Origin: Saprospiraceae bacterium
GTDB taxonomy: Bacteria > Bacteroidota > Bacteroidia > Chitinophagales > Saprospiraceae
Assembly (NCBI GenBank): GCA_016710585.1
Contig: JADJVN010000023.1
Coordinates: forward strand, 1 to 64,000
Reading direction: 5' to 3'
DNA length: 64,000 nucleotides
Each line of letters starts with the position of its first letter. Within the stretch, counting starts at the first letter, position 1. This document shows, piece after piece, positions 1 through 7,531 of this stretch. A program made the position numbers and the translations under genes. Below the pieces are notes generated by a model that did not search any database, was not told the origin of the DNA, and was given only the letters and a program-made list of their open reading frames with translations.

Positions 1-394
1 TCTATCTTCTTTCCCAGTTCACCAGAATGTATATTAAAATTATAATCCAACTCTTCATTAACAGATTTCTCTAATACTTGCAAATAATTATTAAAAAATT
101 GTTTGATACCAACTACAGTCTCAGAATCTCCAAATTGAAGTTTTGAAGGTGCGAGTTGATTGGCTGCTGGATAGACCATTTTTTTGTAGAGTTTCATGAG
201 GTGTTCAGTCTTTCGCAATTGAGTTAGTTCCCTCCGACTTTCATCTAATAATCTGGACACTCTTTCTTTTATATCAGACCCTCATTTGAAGGAATTTCTT
301 GAATTTCTTCATTCTTAATATCTGTGCAATTCTTTGAATATTTTATTAACTCTTGCCTTAATTGGCTTTTTTCTTTAATAAGGATTTGAAGCAT
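1..394 (-). pseudogene. partial helical protein, frameshifted, runs off the left edge
   Basis: Reading from an ATG at 392-394, the first frame gives 41 residues (MLQILIKEKSQLRQ...) and stops at 269. Shifting frame at about 273-283 opens a frame that continues to the window edge, with residues DIKERVSRLLDES and later YKKMVYPAANQLAP. Both halves have the same charged, helical character, so one base appears to be missing and the gene was probably a single reading frame. It is the last gene of the five-gene minus-strand run, 124 bp after its neighbour. Function is not recognised. Its size and charged N-terminal helix would fit a GrpE-like helper, but that is speculation. The frameshift may be real or a base-calling error. 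Confidence 0.5.
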
Positions 395-518
395 GTGGAT
401 ATGATAATTTTAATTCTTAAAATAATAATATTAATTCAATTTTTATATTACTAAACTTCAAATAGGTAATTCTTTATTCGATTTATCATTTTTAAAATAA
501 TAAAAAAATAAGTTTAAC

Positions 519-1640
519 TCAGGGTTTAACAGGAGAATAAACATCAGAATCTAATTTGCATGGCGACATATCGGCAATTCTTTGGGTACTAGTAATTAAT
601 CCATGATGATCACTTTGTTTCATGACTGTCATTTTCAGCCAATGCATTCTATCATCAAAGCTTGTCCAGTATTTGACTTCTTCTTTATTTTTATCTAAAT
701 AATCGATTTCTTTCTTCAATTCTTCATTTTTAATTTCTGCCAAATTGAATGATGTGTTGCCATTTGGTACATCTTTCTTTGCATTTGCATGATAGCCATC
801 CCAATTCAAATTTACATGAGGAGTAAGCAATGTATCTTCCCAAGGAACATTTTTGCTAATAGTATTCCATTCTTCTTGAGCAACAGTCTGTTCTCTCTTT
901 AAAAACTGTATAGTTGACAATTTTATTAATTCATTTTTTTTATCTAAGTCTTCTGTTTTAGATGCTTTATAAAGGTTAAAAAGTGGTGCAATTAATTCTG
1001 ATTGAATGCCTTTCCTTTCCATATTCTCTTTAAATAATTCTTCATTGTTTTCAAAACTTCCAATACTTCCTTCATTTTTTGTAAATTGAATGAAATTATT
1101 TAAGGCTGGAGCAATTTCATTAAAAATTTGTCCATTCCCTCTGATTATCATATCTTTTACTGGATTGAAGAAGCCAGAAACTTTTTCAATTAAATTTGCA
1201 GATTCTCCTCTTATCATTTCACCAACATTTTGTGATGCAATTGAACCAAACATAGCCCAGTTGGCTACTGCACCAGGACCTAATATTTCGTTTAGCTCTA
1301 ATGCTAGGTTGGCATATTCTTTAGTAATCATCTTGTTGCGTTCAATACCATCTTCCATTGGTACATTACGAATATAATCAATTCTCTCATCTCTCAATTT
1401 GTTATCTTCTGCATATTCTTTTAGTTTTCTACATCTTAGCTTTTCAAGTTTATCAATTTCATTTTGTGTTTTTTTTGCGGCAGTTTTATCTTTATCTTTG
1501 ATTAATTGCTTAACTTTTAAATTCTCCAATTTTTTTATTCTGGCATCTAAATTCTTTATATTATTCCCAATTGGGACTTTAAAAAATTGAATTTTTTTTT
1601 GAGCATCCTCAATAATAATTATTGCATTATTTAATGACAT
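519..1640 (-). CDS. 373-aa helical protein of unknown function in the M35-peptidase cluster
   Basis: No signal peptide or membrane segment is visible, so it is probably cytoplasmic or exported by a route without a Sec signal. Residues 1-85 are strongly charged and coiled-coil-like (KNLDARIKKLENLKVKQ). A more globular helical part follows, with LNEILGPGAVANWAMF and IASQNVGEMIRGE around residues 110-145. The C-terminal third contains a Trp/His-rich stretch (TPHVNLNWDGYHANAKK, then DDRMHWLKMTVMKQSDHHG). I do not recognise the family. It begins 27 bp after the peptidase gene and is probably co-transcribed with it. The WA.F.SIASQNVG segment looks conserved-domain-like and would be the part to search with. 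Confidence 0.8.
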   Translation of the reverse strand: MSLNNAIIIIEDAQKKIQFFKVPIGNNIKNLDARIKKLENLKVKQLIKDKDKTAAKKTQNEIDKLEKLRCRKLKEYAEDNKLRDERIDYIRNVPMEDGIERNKMITKEYANLALELNEILGPGAVANWAMFGSIASQNVGEMIRGESANLIEKVSGFFNPVKDMIIRGNGQIFNEIAPALNNFIQFTKNEGSIGSFENNEELFKENMERKGIQSELIAPLFNLYKASKTEDLDKKNELIKLSTIQFLKREQTVAQEEWNTISKNVPWEDTLLTPHVNLNWDGYHANAKKDVPNGNTSFNLAEIKNEELKKEIDYLDKNKEEVKYWTSFDDRMHWLKMTVMKQSDHHGLITSTQRIADMSPCKLDSDVYSPVKP

Positions 1641-1667
1641 AAAATTTAATATTTTTTTAAATGAAAT

Positions 1668-2519
1668 TTAACTTATTTTTGGTTGATCTTCTACATAGAA
1701 CTCTAGACTGTCTGCATGTGATAGCTTTTTACTAGTAGGCAAATTATTAGATGCATCACCATAAGTATCATCATGATCACTGGTTCCTGCAATTGATTTA
1801 AAATGTGATAATTCATGAACTATAGTGCCTGCTTGACTATTCTTTCCTTGAGACTTGGCATCCCAAAATTTTTGTCCAAATTTGATATTAAATGCCTCAC
1901 GGAAACTTAAAATCTTCAAAGGAGCAGTTTTCACCTCTGCATATGTATCTGGACCATCAATACTCCCATCAAAATGTTCACGTGGATTTTCATATAACTT
2001 TTGGGCCTCTTTTTCAATCTTTTTAAGCTCCTTCAATATTTTTTGTCTAGCACTTTCTTCTTTGGTTCCAAAGTACTCTTCAAATTTTTCTTGGTCTTCT
2101 TTATTCCATCTTTCTAGGGATTCAATTTTATTCTTACACATTATGCTAGCATTATCTAGAGCAAGAAGAATCTGTACATCCTTAATACTTAATAAATCAT
2201 CATTTTTTCTATTTTTAATTCTCTCTAATTTTTCTAAAAACTCGGGATGTTCTTTTAAGTATATCGCAAGTGTAGCTAATTCTTTATTTTCACTTTTTGC
2301 AGCAGCTTCCAAATCAATTTCTGCAATTAATCCATCGGTTTTTCCACCATATGCTGCTGTGTCCATTTGATCTATAATACTTTGATCACTAAGTTTCTCT
2401 AAAACAATCCTTTCTGAAAAAGTTGGTTCTTGTCTAATAGGTTGAATTAACTTCGACATTGCAGATGTAATCAATGTACTTGCATTATTAATATTTAATA
2501 ATAAATTTGCGTTTGCCAT
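1668..2519 (-). CDS. M35-type (aspzincin) zinc metallo-endopeptidase, no signal peptide
   Basis: The C-terminal half carries the two aspzincin signatures: HELSH at residues 235-239 (two zinc-binding His and the catalytic Glu) and GTSDHDDTYG at 245-254, whose first Asp is the expected third zinc ligand. These are followed by NADS-like SHADSLEFYVED. The segment at 137-165 (RWNKEDQEKFEEYFG) matches the helix preceding the catalytic core in lysine-specific metallo-endopeptidase domains. Residues 94-123 resemble a degenerate EF-hand (NRKNDDLLSIKDV). M35 enzymes are normally secreted, but this one starts MANANLLLNINNAS with no signal peptide. That suggests either an intracellular processing role or export by a specialised apparatus. 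It lies between the 14-residue-repeat rod protein and an unknown helical protein. Confidence 0.78.
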   Translation of the reverse strand: MANANLLLNINNASTLITSAMSKLIQPIRQEPTFSERIVLEKLSDQSIIDQMDTAAYGGKTDGLIAEIDLEAAAKSENKELATLAIYLKEHPEFLEKLERIKNRKNDDLLSIKDVQILLALDNASIMCKNKIESLERWNKEDQEKFEEYFGTKEESARQKILKELKKIEKEAQKLYENPREHFDGSIDGPDTYAEVKTAPLKILSFREAFNIKFGQKFWDAKSQGKNSQAGTIVHELSHFKSIAGTSDHDDTYGDASNNLPTSKKLSHADSLEFYVEDQPKIS

Positions 2520-2549
2520 GATATAATAATTTTGTTATGAAAGATATAA

Positions 2550-2580
2550 AGTGGTTTCTCAATTATATTGGGAAACCACT
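2550..2580 (-). terminator. intra-operon hairpin between the rod protein and peptidase genes
   Basis: Arms AGTGGTTTCTCAAT (2550-2563) and ATTGGGAAACCACT (2567-2580) pair over 14 bp with one wobble and a 3-nt loop. On the minus strand it lies 17 bp after the rod-protein stop and 30 bp before the peptidase start, followed only by a weak T-rich stretch. It could act as a partial terminator or an RNA-processing stem that gives the rod protein more transcript than the downstream peptidase. Confidence 0.55.
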
Positions 2581-2596
2581 CTATACTAATGTATGA

Positions 2597-3904
2597 CTAC
2601 CCTGCCATATTATCAAGTTCGCGTTGAGCACGATCTTTGATATCTGAAACTTCACCTTCTATTCTACTTGCATTGTCACGAGAAATTCTAGCATCACTTT
2701 CATGCTGCAATATATGATCCTTAGCTTGACTGGATTCAACTTCACAGTCTGCTATATGCCTGTGAGCATCATCTACAGGCTGAACCAAGTCTATGATATG
2801 TTGATGAGCTTCTTCGGTAGGATGTACCATTTCTTTGATATGATCATGATCAGTTTGTGCTTCATTTTTTAATGTTTCACATTCTGTAGTTTTTGCATCC
2901 ACAAAAGTATGACACTCGGTCAAGGCAGTATTTATTTCTGTCAATGCCTCGTTTACATCAGTTTTTATTTCATTGATTTGGTCATTACTCTCTTTACACT
3001 CATTTTCATAATTCTGAGCGTCTTCAGCAGAAGACTTAGCTTCTTCTTCAAATCGTTGAGCATCTTCAGCAGATGACTTTGCCTCTTCTTCAAAACGTTG
3101 AGCATCATCAGCAGAAGACTTAGCTTCTTCTTCAAAACGTTGGGCATCTTCAGCCGAAGACTTTGCTTCATTTTCATAATTCTGAGCGTCTTCAGCAGAA
3201 GACTTAGCCTCCTCTTCAAATCGTTGAGCATCATCAGCAGAAGATTTTGCCTCTTCCTCAAATCGCTGGGCATCATCAGCAGAAGACTTAGCTTCTTCTT
3301 CAAAACGTTGGGCATCTTCAGCCGATGACTTAGCTTCATTTTCATAATTTTGAGCGTCTTCAGCAGAAGACTTAGCTTCCTCTTCAAATCGCTGAGCATC
3401 ATCAGCAGAAGATTTTGCCTCTTCTTCAAATCGCTGGGCATCATCAGCGGAAGACTTAGCTTCTTCTTCAAAACGTTGGGCATCTTCAGCCGATGACTTA
3501 GCTTCATTTTCATAATTCTGAGCATCTTCAGCAGAAGACTTAGCTTCCTCTTCAAATCGCTGAGCATCATCAGCTGAAGATTTTGCCTCTTCTTCAAATC
3601 GCTGGGCATCATCAGCGGAAGACTTAGCTTCTTCTTCAAAACGTTGGGCATCTTCAGCAGAAGACTTAGCTTCTTCTTCAAAACGTTGGGCATCTTCAGC
3701 GGATGATTTAGCATCATTCTCATACTCGTCAGTTTTTGCCGCTGACTCCTGAGCGGATTGTTCGAATTCTTTTACATGTTGGACAGCTAGTTCAGCTTGC
3801 TCATGAAGCTCTTTTATTAATTGTGTCAAACTTGTAATTTCATCATGAAATCCTTTAATGTCTTGCAATGCCAATTCGGCTTGATCTTTAATGCTGTTGT
3901 CCAT
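2597..3904 (-). CDS. 435-aa rod protein made entirely of 14-residue coiled-coil repeats
   Basis: From residue 9 to the C-terminus the sequence divides without gaps into 30.5 units of 14 residues. Early units are divergent (AELALQDIKGFHDE, AELAVQHVKEFEQS). Residues 65 to about 306 are near-identical copies of AKSSAEDAQRFEEE with variants ADDAQRF and AEDAQNYENE. The last units are again divergent and His-rich (MVHPTEEAHQHIID, LVQPVDDAHRHIAD). Fourteen residues equal two heptads, with Ala/Phe at the core positions, so a long coiled coil is expected; a single continuous helix of this length would be roughly 60 nm. There is no signal peptide or membrane segment. It starts 11 bp after the 382-aa gene. 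Function is unknown; a spacer, scaffold or fibre is the natural reading. Confidence 0.85.
   Translation of the reverse strand: MDNSIKDQAELALQDIKGFHDEITSLTQLIKELHEQAELAVQHVKEFEQSAQESAAKTDEYENDAKSSAEDAQRFEEEAKSSAEDAQRFEEEAKSSADDAQRFEEEAKSSADDAQRFEEEAKSSAEDAQNYENEAKSSAEDAQRFEEEAKSSADDAQRFEEEAKSSADDAQRFEEEAKSSAEDAQNYENEAKSSAEDAQRFEEEAKSSADDAQRFEEEAKSSADDAQRFEEEAKSSAEDAQNYENEAKSSAEDAQRFEEEAKSSADDAQRFEEEAKSSAEDAQRFEEEAKSSAEDAQNYENECKESNDQINEIKTDVNEALTEINTALTECHTFVDAKTTECETLKNEAQTDHDHIKEMVHPTEEAHQHIIDLVQPVDDAHRHIADCEVESSQAKDHILQHESDARISRDNASRIEGEVSDIKDRAQRELDNMAG
2987..3700 (-). repeat. 17 tandem 42-bp coding repeats with a 168-bp higher-order period
   Basis: Seventeen in-frame 42-bp units encode the conserved 14-residue motif. 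The variants recur in the order RF(E), RF(D), RF(D), NYENE, so every four units (168 bp) form a larger repeat present about four times. This suggests growth by duplication of blocks of four. Because 42 is a multiple of three, other frames also stay open across the array. Confidence 0.85.
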
Positions 3905-3915
3905 AAATTTATTAA

Positions 3916-5064
3916 TTAATTGTGATTAAATACATTGAAAATTTGATCGTTAAGTAAAGTATAATTCGGTACAGTATCCCATAATTTTGTTGAAAAAGAT
4001 TCAACTGAGTTAAGACTTGGATTAAATAGTTTTAAACTAAGAAGTCCATCTGTAGATATTTTATATTCTAGTTCATAATTATTTGTATCAATACTAAATG
4101 GTAGCGAACAAATTAATTGAAGGTATTCTGTTTCATTACTTTTCTTGGTGAATATCTGTAAGAAAGAGTTCCCAATTGATGATTTATAATATAATGAAAT
4201 CGTCTTGCTTATTGGTTTAGTATAATTACCATTATATAGCTCAATTTGGTCTGGTCCATTTAATCGCAAATTATAATATTTGAAGCTCACTTTTTCTATA
4301 TGCAATTTCGAATTTATTTTCAAAGGAATATTATCCCAGAAATAGCTAACTTTGAAATTGCTCCAATTTAAACATGATAGATATTCGATACTGAGATATT
4401 TTTCTAAATCGAAATTATATTCGAAATTTTTCTTGATTTCATATCTTTGAATTTCATTTTCATCAGTAAGTTCACCATGTTGTATGTCATTTGAGCTATT
4501 TTTCGACATTGCATGAATTGAAATCTGAAAATCAAGAAACTCATTCTCAGATTTCTCTATCATTACTTTATCTAATTTTTCACATTCTACATTATATACC
4601 AATTTCTGATTTAACTCTTGATTGTCTTCAATCAATTTTAATAATTCAGGAAAAACAATTTCATAATTACTTATTCCAAGTTCTACCATGATATTCTCTA
4701 TGGAATCGATACAATGGAGATCGGTTAATCTCTCAAAACAGAAAATAAATCTTATTTCCTCTTTTTTTAATTGGGCTGCATTTTCTTCTATAAAAGCTCT
4801 AAATATGTTAAAATAAATATTTAATTGATTTATTTGAATTGAGTCTATAACTCGGTTAGAAAAATCACTCAATAATGAATTGATACAATGGAAACTCATT
4901 ACTGAATCAAATGTCAATAAATCTTCATTACTCAGCATTATACCATACTTATTGAAATGAATTTTCTTAAACCATGGCGTCCAAGTCAAATTTGAATCGC
5001 CACTATTCTTATCTTTATAATAATAAAAACTGTTTTCTTCAAGTCTAAAAAAGAATGTTTGCAC
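3916..5064 (-). CDS. 382-aa cytoplasmic protein, possibly a degenerate Hsp70-like protein
   Basis: First gene of the minus-strand cluster; the start codon is GTG. No signal peptide or membrane segment is seen. I cannot assign a family with confidence. The last 110 residues follow the order of an Hsp70 substrate-binding beta-domain: a KPISKTISLYYKSS strand pair, NSFLQIFTKKSNE, SLPFS, and YELEYKISTDGLLSLKL, which resembles the DIDANGILNVSA strand of DnaK. Residues 75-145 loosely follow the Hsp70 ATPase region before its EPTAA motif (IRFIFCFERLTDLH). The phosphate-binding loops of a working ATPase are not visible, so if the relation is real it is a pseudo-chaperone. This resemblance is by eye only. 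Confidence 0.75.
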   Translation of the reverse strand: MQTFFFRLEENSFYYYKDKNSGDSNLTWTPWFKKIHFNKYGIMLSNEDLLTFDSVMSFHCINSLLSDFSNRVIDSIQINQLNIYFNIFRAFIEENAAQLKKEEIRFIFCFERLTDLHCIDSIENIMVELGISNYEIVFPELLKLIEDNQELNQKLVYNVECEKLDKVMIEKSENEFLDFQISIHAMSKNSSNDIQHGELTDENEIQRYEIKKNFEYNFDLEKYLSIEYLSCLNWSNFKVSYFWDNIPLKINSKLHIEKVSFKYYNLRLNGPDQIELYNGNYTKPISKTISLYYKSSIGNSFLQIFTKKSNETEYLQLICSLPFSIDTNNYELEYKISTDGLLSLKLFNPSLNSVESFSTKLWDTVPNYTLLNDQIFNVFNHN

Positions 5065-5068
5065 TTTT

Positions 5069-5107
5069 TACCTTTTCAATAAGAGAGTAAAATCCACTAA
5101 AAAGGTA
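5069..5107. promoter_or_regulatory. inverted repeat just upstream of the five-gene cluster
   Basis: TACCTTTT (5069-5076) is repeated in inverse orientation as AAAAGGTA (5100-5107), 5 to 43 bp upstream of the GTG of the first cluster gene. The position suits an operator or a 5'-leader stem. In AT-rich DNA an 8-bp arm pair may also be chance. Confidence 0.25.
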
Positions 5108-5284
5108 CCCTATCACAGAAAAAAATTCTTTCTAGGTCTATCAGCTGCTATTTCTTTTTAACGACATAAGATATTAATCAACGAAAAATTAAAAATATTC
5201 AGCAATTTCACTAAAACTTATTATCTTAGCATATAAAACAGATTAAACGTATTACTTTTCATTCATTAAAAAAAACAAAAAATT

Positions 5285-5537
5285 ATGGAAGGAACAATTA
5301 TCTCATTAATTTTAGGAGCTGTTGCTGGATGGCTTGGTGGTCAATTCTACAAAGGGAGCGGACTTGGTATTATTGGTAATATCGTGGTCGGAATTCTTGG
5401 TGGCTACATTGGTTACTGGGGATTAGGCAAGTTGGGAGTAAGCCTTGGTTCAGGGTTGGATAGGCTATATCCTTACAGCTGCTATTGGCGCATTTGCTTT
5501 GCTTTTTATTCTTAATTTGATCATTAAGAAAAGCTAA
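5285..5537 (+). CDS. GlsB/YeaQ/YmgE-family small membrane protein, frameshifted
   Basis: The N-terminus (GAVAGWLGGQFYKGSGLGI..., then GNIVVGILGGYIGYWGLGKLG) is typical of the transglycosylase-associated (GlsB/YeaQ) family of about 80-residue, three-helix inner-membrane proteins, often stress-linked. In the first frame the third helix is lost after GSGLDRL and the frame stops at 5515. Removing one T from GGGTTGG (5453-5459) restores GSGWIGYILTAAIGAFALL and an end at 5537, giving 83 residues, the usual family length. So the annotated span is the repaired gene. It is transcribed divergently from the 0-5 kb cluster. Confidence 0.75.
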
Positions 5538-5656
5538 TCCATCAATTCTACAAAAACCGAGATTAACAAAGTCAAATATCAAATTCGATTTTTGCATAGT
5601 ATTTTTATGCTAAATAATATATGAAAAATTAACTTCATGTAACAGTATTCCTAAAA

Positions 5657-6106
5657 ATGTCCTTAAAATTTAAACAGCAAGCTGAATGGCTTTTATTGTT
5701 CGGGATCCTTATGATTCTAATGGGTTTATTGATTGGATTATTCATCCCTATATTAAGTAATCCTAGGATGGGATTATCGGCACATTTAGAAGGAATCATG
5801 AATGGATTTCTTCTCGTCATTTTAGGACTTATTTGGGATAAAATCTGGATTAGTTTCAAATGGCTCAACATTGCTTTCTATTTAGTTTTGTATGGCGCCT
5901 TCGCAAATTTTATTGCAGTAGTTCTTGCTGCCATTACAGGAGCAGGTAAAATGATGCCTATAGCAGGAGGGAAAGAAGGTACTGTAGGCATTGAAGTTGT
6001 GATTTCATTTCTTTTGATTTCATTGGCCATAGCGATGATTACAGTTTGTATCATTGCATTGATAGGTTTAAAAAATTATTTATCAAGACCTAATTCACCA
6101 CAATAA
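5657..6106 (+). CDS. four-helix membrane protein, hydroxylaminobenzene mutase-like
   Basis: Four hydrophobic segments at about residues 11-33, 47-62, 70-95 and 112-138 make this an integral membrane protein. The sequence between helices 1 and 2 (IPILSNPRMGLSAHLEGI, then MNGFLLVILGLIW) and the GAGKMMPIAGG loop match small four-helix proteins annotated as hydroxylaminobenzene mutase (HabA/HabB), often mislabelled hydrogenase. HabA rearranges hydroxylaminobenzene to 2-aminophenol, but most homologues have no tested substrate. The family call is moderately secure and the activity is not. Confidence 0.65.
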   Translation: MSLKFKQQAEWLLLFGILMILMGLLIGLFIPILSNPRMGLSAHLEGIMNGFLLVILGLIWDKIWISFKWLNIAFYLVLYGAFANFIAVVLAAITGAGKMMPIAGGKEGTVGIEVVISFLLISLAIAMITVCIIALIGLKNYLSRPNSPQ

Positions 6107-6192
6107 AAATTGTTTGCAGACTCATTCTATTCTCTACCACTCAGATTTAAACAATTTCTCCAAAGAATGATTGTAATTATAGACGTTCGATT

Positions 6193-6639
6193 ATGTTAGC
6201 TTCCATATTTCAACAAGTTTACAAAAGAGACTTAAAAAAATTAGTCCATGAAATTGAATCTTATAATGATGAAAATAATTTGTGGAAAGTACAACATCAA
6301 ATTTCAAATTCCGCAGGTAACTTATGTCTTCATATCATTGGCAATCTCAATACTTATATAGGCCTCACACTGGGTAATATTCCCTATGAAAGAAAACGTA
6401 ATCTAGAGTTTTCTCAAAAAGATATCGCTAGGGAAATCTTAGTAAAAAAAATCTATGAAACGATACAGCTTGTTGAAACTGGACTAAGCAATCTTCCTGA
6501 TGAAAAATTTTCTGAAGAATATCCTATAAAAATCTGGGAAGACCATGCTTCCATTCATACCACATTGTTGAACTTGGCCACACATCTAAACTATCATCTA
6601 GGTCAAATCAATTATCATCGAAGAATGATTGATGTATAA
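6193..6639 (+). CDS. DinB-like / DUF1572-family protein
   Basis: A 148-residue all-helical protein with the DinB-type pattern: SAGNLCLHIIGNLNTYIG around residues 39-56, where the His is a likely metal ligand, and NLATHLNYHLGQINYHRR near the C-terminus with the second His cluster. The repeated helix-turn-helix bundle and the length fit the DinB/DUF1572 superfamily, whose Bacillus members act as metal-dependent thiol transferases. No substrate can be inferred. It stands alone, followed by a convergent AraC-family gene. Confidence 0.75.
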   Translation: MLASIFQQVYKRDLKKLVHEIESYNDENNLWKVQHQISNSAGNLCLHIIGNLNTYIGLTLGNIPYERKRNLEFSQKDIAREILVKKIYETIQLVETGLSNLPDEKFSEEYPIKIWEDHASIHTTLLNLATHLNYHLGQINYHRRMIDV

Positions 6640-6681
6640 AATTTTTATCAACATTCATCAAAAAATCTGGATTTAATTTAT

Positions 6682-7503
6682 CTAACTTCCTATCACCTTC
6701 TTTGGTGTCAATCCATATTTCTTTTTAAATGCATCGATGTAATGACTTGGATTAGAGTAACCCACTTTATAGGCTACTTCATTCACCTGATATTTTCCTG
6801 AAAGCAAAAGATTCTTTGAAATATCAAGCTTGTAATCAAGTAAATATTGATAAGGTGTATTGCCATATATTTCTTTGAATGCTGTCTTCAATTGAAGTTC
6901 ATTTAACCCACACTTCAATGCCAGATCATGCATCTGTGGTGGATCTGCATAGTTTCCAATAAGGATTTCTTTTGCCTGTTTTATCTTTAATACAATATTT
7001 TGATCATTGAGAAATGGGCAGTTGGTTTTACTAGGTTCAGCTTCTGAGAAAAACAAACTCAATATCTCAAATGACTTTGCTATTCGATATAGTCTTTCTG
7101 TATTGGGGGCTAATGCGGAATAGTATAATTGGTTCAATACAATCAGCAATGCAGATGATATTCCTTTTTCTTCATAAAATTTGCGATTGGAATTTTCTGG
7201 ATTAAATACGGGTGCCTGTTGGGACCCCACTACAAATAATTCATGCAAATTACACAATGCCAACTTCAGATACACCAATCTACTACAACCAGTTGGCTTT
7301 AGCTCCGCTTCTAATGATTTCTCAGGATTATAAATCATAAAGGCTTTTTCTGCATTCAAATTCCTAGAATAGGGTCCAAATCCAAAACTGATACTCTCAT
7401 TCAAACTAAAAAAAAGATGTACCTGTTCTTTATCAAGAGTTAATGGCATAGGCTGTTCCATTTCTAGCCATTCCAAATGAATTTCAGAAGCGATATTTTC
7501 CAT
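6682..7503 (-). CDS. AraC-family transcriptional regulator, PchR type
   Basis: The C-terminal 100 residues hold the double helix-turn-helix of AraC regulators (LALKCGLNELQLKTAFKEI, then the signature VAYKVGYSNPSHYIDAFKK and YGLTPKKV). The N-terminal 160 residues lack a cupin signature but match the general form of PchR-like regulators, which sense ferric siderophores or related ligands and are common beside TonB receptors in Bacteroidota. It is divergent from the TonB receptor/HmuY pair and is therefore the likely regulator of it. The effector is unknown. Confidence 0.85.
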   Translation of the reverse strand: MENIASEIHLEWLEMEQPMPLTLDKEQVHLFFSLNESISFGFGPYSRNLNAEKAFMIYNPEKSLEAELKPTGCSRLVYLKLALCNLHELFVVGSQQAPVFNPENSNRKFYEEKGISSALLIVLNQLYYSALAPNTERLYRIAKSFEILSLFFSEAEPSKTNCPFLNDQNIVLKIKQAKEILIGNYADPPQMHDLALKCGLNELQLKTAFKEIYGNTPYQYLLDYKLDISKNLLLSGKYQVNEVAYKVGYSNPSHYIDAFKKKYGLTPKKVIGS

Positions 7504-7523
7504 ACCTTATTTGATATTTTTTA

Positions 7524-7531
7524 CAAAGATA
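7524..7531 (-). promoter_or_regulatory. -7 box of the AraC-regulator promoter
   Basis: On the minus strand the sequence is TATCTTTG, an exact match to the Bacteroidota -7 consensus TAnnTTTG, 21 bp before the regulator ATG. The 187-bp divergent region it shares with the TonB receptor gene is where the regulator would be expected to bind. Confidence 0.4.

Noticed and set aside
1090..2370. Plus-strand open frames opposite the 373-aa and peptidase genes (1090-1377, 1399-1590, 1855-2370)
   Set aside because: They are antisense shadows in AT-rich DNA; their translations are Ser/Phe-rich and lack any recognisable motif, whereas the minus-strand frames have clear protein signals.
2987..3700. Possible CRISPR array in the tandem repeats
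   Set aside because: Units are contiguous without unique spacers and are in frame with a protein; this is coding sequence.
2965..3723. A 252-codon open frame on the same strand in another frame across the repeat array, and a 76-codon frame on the plus strand at 3098-3328
   Set aside because: They exist only because 42-bp repeats keep every frame open; their translations are monotonous (Leu/Met/Lys-rich) and have no start context or homology.
6107..6157. Inverted arms AAATTGTTT and AAACAATTT after the hydroxylaminobenzene mutase-like gene
   Set aside because: The loop would be over 30 nt and there is no T-tract, so it is not a convincing terminator.
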